From Bacteroidetes bacterium UBA6661 (lineage in GTDB: Bacteria; Bacteroidota; Bacteroidia; AKYH767-A; OLB10): a stretch of 19,648 bases of DNA. Below the pieces are notes generated by a model that was not told where the DNA came from, made no database searches, and saw only the letters and a list, made by a program, of their open reading frames with translations. Positions 14,638 through 19,648 of this stretch are shown here, piece after piece (positions within the stretch are counted from its first letter, which is position 1; every line of letters starts with the position of its first letter). Where the stretch lies: the NCBI GenBank assembly GCA_002455375.1, contig DKKR01000086.1, positions 1 through 19,648 on the forward strand, given 5' to 3'. A program made the translations under genes and the position numbers.

Positions 14638-15618
14638 ATGCGCGAAATACAATTCAGAGAAGCCCTGCGAGAAGCCTTAAGCGAAGAAATGCGCAGGGAC
14701 CCTAATGTTTTTTTAATGGGCGAGGAGGTAGCACAATACAATGGGGCGTATAAAGTTTCGCAAGGCATGTTGGATGAGTTTGGTGCCAAACGTGTTATTG
14801 ACACACCTATTGCAGAATTGGGTTTTGCCGGCATAGGCGTTGGTGCTGCCATGAATGGATTACGCCCTGTTATAGAGTTTATGACATTTAACTTTTCTCT
14901 CGTTGCCATAGATCAGGTCATTAATGCAGCAGCTAAAATGAAAAGTATGAGTGGTGGACAATATGGTGTGCCTATTGTTTTTCGTGGGCCTACAGCATCG
15001 GCAGGTATGCTCAGTTCACAACACTCGCAGGCCTTTGAAAGTTGGTATGCCAACTGCCCCGGTTTAAAAGTTATTGTTCCTTCAAATCCTAAAGATGCCA
15101 AAGGACTGCTGAAAGCTGCAATACGTGATGACGACCCTGTAATTTTTATGGAAAGCGAACAGATGTATGGCGACAAAGGTGAAGTACCCGAAGGCGAATA
15201 CCTGATGCCTATTGGTGTTGCAGACATCAAACGTGCCGGCAATGATGTAACCATTGTTTCGTTCGGAAAAATTATAAAGACTGCTTATAAGGCAGCAGAA
15301 GAATTAGCCAAAGAAAATATAGATGTAGAAATTATTGACCTGCGTACTGTACGTCCTATTGACTATGCCACAGTAATAGCGTCTGTGAAAAAAACCAACC
15401 GTATGGTAATAATTGAGGAGTCGTGGCCGCTGGCAAACATTGCAACAGAAGTAGCTTTTAAAGTACAGCGCGAAGCGTTTGACTATCTTGACGCACCGGT
15501 GCTGCGCGTTACAGGTGGTGATGTGCCATTACCTTATGCACCTACACTTATTGATGCCTACCTTCCAAATCCTGAGCGTATTATCAGAGCCGTGAAGAGG
15601 GTGATGTATTTGGAATAA
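14638..15618 (+). CDS. pdhB: pyruvate dehydrogenase E1 component, beta subunit
   Basis: 326 residues, standard length for an E1 beta chain. It starts MREIQFREALREALSEEM and contains Glu60 (DTPIAELGFAGIGVGAA), the residue that contacts the aminopyrimidine of thiamine diphosphate, and His129 in SSQHSQAFE of the active site. The C-terminal half is the transketolase C-domain (VTIVSFGKI, IDLRTVRPID, EESWPLANI). With the alpha subunit it decarboxylates pyruvate and passes the acetyl group to E2 lipoyl domains. A branched-chain 2-oxoacid E1 beta is the main alternative, but the sequence resembles pyruvate-type enzymes more closely. The alpha subunit is not adjacent and must be encoded elsewhere. No strong terminator follows before the next gene. 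Confidence 0.92.
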   Translation: MREIQFREALREALSEEMRRDPNVFLMGEEVAQYNGAYKVSQGMLDEFGAKRVIDTPIAELGFAGIGVGAAMNGLRPVIEFMTFNFSLVAIDQVINAAAKMKSMSGGQYGVPIVFRGPTASAGMLSSQHSQAFESWYANCPGLKVIVPSNPKDAKGLLKAAIRDDDPVIFMESEQMYGDKGEVPEGEYLMPIGVADIKRAGNDVTIVSFGKIIKTAYKAAEELAKENIDVEIIDLRTVRPIDYATVIASVKKTNRMVIIEESWPLANIATEVAFKVQREAFDYLDAPVLRVTGGDVPLPYAPTLIDAYLPNPERIIRAVKRVMYLE

Positions 15619-15673
15619 ACAAATTTTGCACAACGCACCCCCATATTAGGATTGTTTTAAGGCTTCTCAATAA

Positions 15674-15710
15674 AGTTATAAAAATATTTTGAATTTATTA
15701 TTTTATAACT
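15674..15710. promoter_or_regulatory. AT-rich palindrome spanning the promoter of the large surface protein
   Basis: AGTTATAAAA (15674-15683) and TTTTATAACT (15701-15710) form a perfect 10-bp inverted repeat around a 17-nt centre. The -33 box of the promoter (15688-15691) lies in the centre and the right arm touches the -7 box, so it could be an operator. It is pure AT apart from one G-C pair, so chance is possible. It lacks a T tract and is a poor candidate for a pdhB terminator. Confidence 0.4.
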
Positions 15711-15717
15711 ATATTTG
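15688..15717 (+). promoter_or_regulatory. promoter of the large surface protein gene
   Basis: TTTG (15688-15691), an 18-nt spacer and TATATTTG (15710-15717) closely fit the Bacteroidota consensus. The expected start near 15724 leaves a leader of about 30 nt before the ATG at 15753. Confidence 0.7.
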
Positions 15718-15752
15718 CTTTGAATTATATTCAAACTAAAATTATAAATGTC

Positions 15753-18700
15753 ATGAAAAAGCTAACTTGTTTGTTTGTTTGTTTGTACAACATTAAGAGC
15801 ACAAACACTTAACTTTGTTTTGTCAGTGGATACCATTGCTATTGGTGACACACTTACGGTGAACAATACTTCATCATACCCACCTAATACGATATTTGTA
15901 TGGAATAATGGCGAATATTGCAGAACAACAAATCTGACTGGTATTGCAGGTGGAGAAGTTCTGATAAATGATAGCCTTTGTAATGATACTGTTATTGGTA
16001 GCAGCCCTATTAATTTTATATATGAATTTCCAGGTAATAAAACTATTTCTCTAAAGGTTGCAGGTTCAAATGTTTTTCTTACAAAAAATATATATGTAAT
16101 TTACGGAGGCGGCTGTTTTAATCAATGTAATTTGGTGAATGGTGATTTTGAACAATTTAACCAGCAGGAATGCCCCTATACAGGTCAGAGTGGTATGGTT
16201 TTTACAGCTTGGCCTTCTGGTGTAAATAACATTGTTGATTGTTGGAGTCTTGTGCCGCCCGGAACTTGTGATTTTTATACACAGGCATGCAACTCCACAA
16301 CGGCATTAGGTAATGGTTTCGGAGGCTCGTTGCCACATAGCGCTGATTCTTACATCGGATTAATACCTTATGTGGGAACGCCAACAGGCAATTTAACACA
16401 ATACAGGGAATATTTTACCCAACAATTATCTTTTTCAATTCGCCCTAATTGCGATTATCATGTCGGAGTTTATGCAAAAATTGCGTCTAACGGCATAGCA
16501 GGAACTACAGGATATGGGGATGTGGGATTACCATTACAAGTTCAACTAACGGACTTATTTCCTAATCAATTTGTGGGTTCTACCTTTTTATTGGATATAA
16601 ACAGCGGACTGACCTCATCTTTTACTCCGGCAATTTCATCTAATACAAACTGGCAATTAATTGAAACCACTTTCAATTCGGGAATAGTAACAGGAACAAA
16701 ATTTCTGACTGTTGGCAATTATTACAATAATACGAATACACAATTAACAGACCCTTTAAAAAATGACCAGCAGATTTACATTTTTTTAGATTCGTTATTT
16801 ATAGAATTTGTAGATTTTACCTCAACTATTTCTGATGTTACCTGTGTTCAAAACGGGTCTATTAATTTAACCTCTGTGTGTGGTACCGCGCCCTTTACTT
16901 ATCAATGGTCAAACGGAGCTACAACTCAAAACATAACCAATTTGTCATCTGGAAATTATACTGTTACCATTACTGATGCTAAAGGATTGCATTTTACGGA
17001 TAGTTACAATGTACCTAACACTTCTTGCACGCCTCAATTATCCGCCACTGTAAACAATACATGCTCGGGTTCCTGTAACGGACAAATTGATTTAACTGTT
17101 TCGGGAAACTGTAACGGAACTTTTACTTACTTATGGAGTAACGGAGCAACAACCGAAGATATTATAGGGCTTTGTGCAGGAACATATACTGTTACCGTAA
17201 CAGCCCAAAATGGGTGTACTGCAACCGCAAACTACACAGTTACTGCAGAAACGGCTCCTATAATTTCATTTGATTATTTACCGTTACAGTGTCAAGGAAC
17301 TTATAGTCTGCAAAATCCAACTGTCGGTATTGATTATTATTGGGAATTTAGAGATAATGCCGGCAATCTTATATTCTCCAATACTGGAAGCGGTGGTCTT
17401 ACTTCTGTTACGCTACCACCAAAAGCCTCACCATCACAGTTAATTATTAGTGCAGACAACAATGGGTGCAAGGTTTCAAAAACATTTTTACTAGGTGAAT
17501 GTTGCCCTCCTGATCCGAATACAGATGATTTTGCTGTTTACGGTAACATTACACTAAGTCAATTGGTAGTTTTGCTGCAAGCCAATAGACCTTCATGGGT
17601 CAATGACAATACAATTAATGGACAACCACAACAAGGTTATTGTGTTAATATAATTCCAAGTAAGTTGGTTTACTACAAATTGAATACAGGACTAACTGTA
17701 AATACTACAAACAATCTGTTTATTTATGGGAACCTGACAATAGATAAGAGTATTGACCTAAGCGAATTTTCATTAGTTATGGCTGCAGATAGAGAGGTAG
17801 TTGTAAATAATAATGTAAGCGTTACGCTTCATTCCGATATTGGTGTGTTTTTTAATACTTGCGGTAAGTATATGTGGAGAGGAATTAGATTATTGGGTAG
17901 CAATAGCAAAATATATGCTAGAGGACAAACTTCACATCTTTCCACTTATTACAATAACCAAATAAATGATGCTGTCAACGGAATAAATAGTTCGGCAAAC
18001 GGTAAATTCTATTTAAGTAACACTCTGTTTAACCGCAACTTGAACGGAATTTTTATTACAAATAGTAATGCAACAATCAACAATTCCTATATTACTGATT
18101 GTTTCTTTACCAGCAAGGATAATGCCCTCATCAACGATCAGGTATTGCTGGAGAACCCTATCAATAATACCACTGCAACTCGAAGCAGGACAGGAATTAG
18201 CCTAACAAGGCTCAATAATACAGTTATAGGCTATGACGAAGCACTGGATATTAACGGCACCTATGCTAATACTGCTTGTTATTTAGGTGATCAGTTTAAT
18301 AAATTTGAGAATATTGATTATGGGATTTGGCTGCAAAGATGTGCCGGTATTGAAGTGTACCGCAATGAATTTAAACGGATTATTAAGGGAATACGCACTA
18401 GTGGCGATGCAAGCAATGCAGCTTCAATTTCCGTAGGTAAGGCTATGGGAGTTAATCTATCACATAATAATATTTTTGACCAATTTACAGAGAATGGAAT
18501 TGAGTTGACCGGAAATGCTTCAATAGCTGCAAATAATAACTTTTTTTATAACACCACTTTAATTAGTGGAAGTAGCGACAAATTACGTTCGGATATTGAA
18601 TTTAATAATGCATATTCACTTACTAAAAACAGTATAATGAATAATGAATTTAGCCATTACTATTATGCTGCTGTTTATCTGCATAATAATACCTCAGGTA

Positions 18701-19648
18701 GTATGAGTGTTGACGTGATAGGGAATAAGTTCTATGGAAGACTTAATCCGACAAATGGAAACCCCTGGTCTGTTTACGGCATTTATGCAGATGCTGCCCC
18801 TGCCAACAAATACGTGATGAACATTAATAAAAACCTTGTGATTGACGATACGCGCTATGGCATTAGAATACGCAATAACGACAACGCCAACATAGTTGGT
18901 AATATTCTCACTTACCACATGGCTTCCAATGTAACTTTTAATAACAATACACAATGGATCAGGGGAATATTTCTAAGCAACTCAGCATTGAATAAGGTTG
19001 AAATGAACCGCATTCAATGGAGTACTTATCCTGCCGGTTTTAACACTACATACCCCGATAAATTGCAGGGAATTAGTATGGAGAATGTGACCAACAGCAA
19101 TATTATATGTAATAAAATGGATGGCATGGGTGCAGGTGTTTATATTCAAAACAACAACATTGGCACAAGCTATATTACAAACATTACCAAAAACTGCTAC
19201 AACGGCTATAAACTAAACAATGCCTCCATTGACCCTGTGGGAAATAATACAACAAGTAACAACAATACATTTTCAAACATTACAAGCTTTAGAGTTACGG
19301 GTACAAGCGGTACTCCATCGCAAAACTGGTATTACTACAACAGTAATGATATGCCCGTGCCTAACAATAATGTTGTTGCTGCTGTTCAAGTTCCTTTATT
19401 TTTACAACCCTGTACGAGCTTTACTGATGAGCCTGACAGCAGCCAGATGCGTACGGAAACGGAAATGCTTCAGCAGGTAATAAACAACGAAACGGAATTT
19501 GCACAGTTTGAAGAGGAAAACAAATACCTTACCGAAGAAGCCGCGCTGAAGTTACTGAAAGCCGACAGCCTGCTGAGAGATACACTGCCTAATACAGAAA
19601 ATTTTATACAGGCAAATGAAACGCTTGGCAAAGGAAAATATATTGAAG
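15753..19648 (+). CDS. very large secreted T9SS-type surface protein, start out of frame (phase OFF) and 3' end beyond window
   Basis: The ATG at 15753 opens a signal peptide but, with five TTGT units, runs into TAA at 15810-15812. One base over, a frame runs unbroken from 15766 to 19648 (about 1290 codons) and begins with the end of the same signal peptide (TTLRAQ). Modules by nucleotide position: PKD-like sandwich 15820-16110 (VDTIAIGDTLTVNN ... FPGNKTISLKV); jelly-roll-like domain of T9SS cargo 16120-16818 (NGDFEQ, DFYTQAC, YREYFTQQL); two SprB-type repeats 16828-17016 and 17041-17241 (WSNGATTQ, GNYTVTITD; WSNGATTE, GTYTVTVT); a sandwich to 17510; a long Asn-rich stretch 17530-19350 that looks like a right-handed beta-helix; then an acidic helical region from 19430. 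A C-terminal sorting domain is expected past the edge. It is probably an adhesin or glycan-binding surface protein; function is not proven. A pseudogene is the alternative, but the frame shows no other damage. Confidence 0.8.
15767..15786 (+). repeat. tetranucleotide repeat (TTGT)5 inside the signal-peptide codons
   Basis: Five perfect TTGT units follow ATG AAA AAG CTA AC and precede ACAACATTAAGAGCACAA. With four units the gene reads MKKLTCLFVCTTLRAQ and continues into the large protein; with seven it reads MKKLTCLFVCLFVCTTLRAQ and also continues. With five (as here) it reads MKKLTCLFVCLYNIKSTNT and stops; six is also out of frame. Every third unit simply adds LFVC to the hydrophobic core, so the repeat suits on/off switching by replication slippage. 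Confidence 0.9.

Noticed and set aside
14631..15254. Minus-strand open frames opposite pdhB
   Set aside because: They are shadows of a strongly conserved coding sequence.
15675..15709. The inverted repeat after pdhB as its terminator
   Set aside because: The stem is nearly all AT, the loop is 17 nt and no T run follows; its position over a promoter suits an operator better.
15775..15777. TTG as an alternative in-frame start for the large protein
   Set aside because: It lies inside the repeat and would leave only about eight residues before the LRAQ site, too short for a working signal peptide.
15753..15812. A 19-codon peptide as a separate gene
   Set aside because: It is better explained as the out-of-frame start of the large downstream protein, since its first ten residues are the signal peptide that the downstream frame completes.
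18694..18954. Minus-strand open frame within the surface protein
   Set aside because: It is antisense to the intact plus-strand frame and has no promoter or recognisable product.

Overview
The window looks like a chromosomal segment of a Bacteroidota bacterium. The DNA is AT-rich and start codons lack obvious Shine-Dalgarno sequences. Several genes carry the Bacteroidota-type promoter (TTTG or T-rich -33, 17-21 nt spacer, TAnnTTTG -7). Secreted proteins of the type exported by type IX secretion (T9SS) are present, with FG-GAP, SprB-type and beta-helix modules and one C-terminal sorting domain.

Layout. 1-174 (-) is the start of a secreted protein cut by the window edge. 175-606 has no gene but holds two related structured elements in inverted orientation (245-323 and 328-405) and the terminator of a CAU-anticodon tRNA (607-680, -). 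761-1387 (+) is a HAD phosphatase, meeting methylmalonyl-CoA epimerase tail to tail (1384-1794, -); the epimerase overlaps a rhomboid protease (1775-2473, -). A long minus-strand run follows: GNAT acetyltransferase (2629-3075), double-ATPase ABC protein (3080-4669), ABC-2 permease fused to an M1 peptidase (4711-8283), its ABC ATPase (8287-9165) and a small secreted protein (9232-9585). Tight spacing suggests that 9585 down to 4711, perhaps to 2629, is one transcription unit, with a promoter and a palindromic operator-like site near 9616-9656.

9867-10211 (+) is a gamma-glutamylcyclotransferase-like protein, convergent with serA (10216-11445, -). 11589-13373 (-) is a secreted seven-motif FG-GAP protein with a T9SS sorting domain. 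Two central-carbon genes then run on the plus strand, each with its own promoter: fbp (13537-14565) and pdhB (14638-15618).

The right 4 kb (15753-19648, +) is one very large secreted protein, open in a single frame to the window edge. It is put out of frame with its own ATG by a five-copy TTGT repeat inside the signal peptide. Four or seven copies would give a perfect signal peptide joined to the mature protein. This is the signature of a phase-variable surface protein captured in the OFF state, and is the most interesting observation here. The second is the pair of structured elements at 245-405, whose loop sequence is conserved while both stems differ in a pairing-preserving way, as expected of an RNA (or single-stranded DNA) element.
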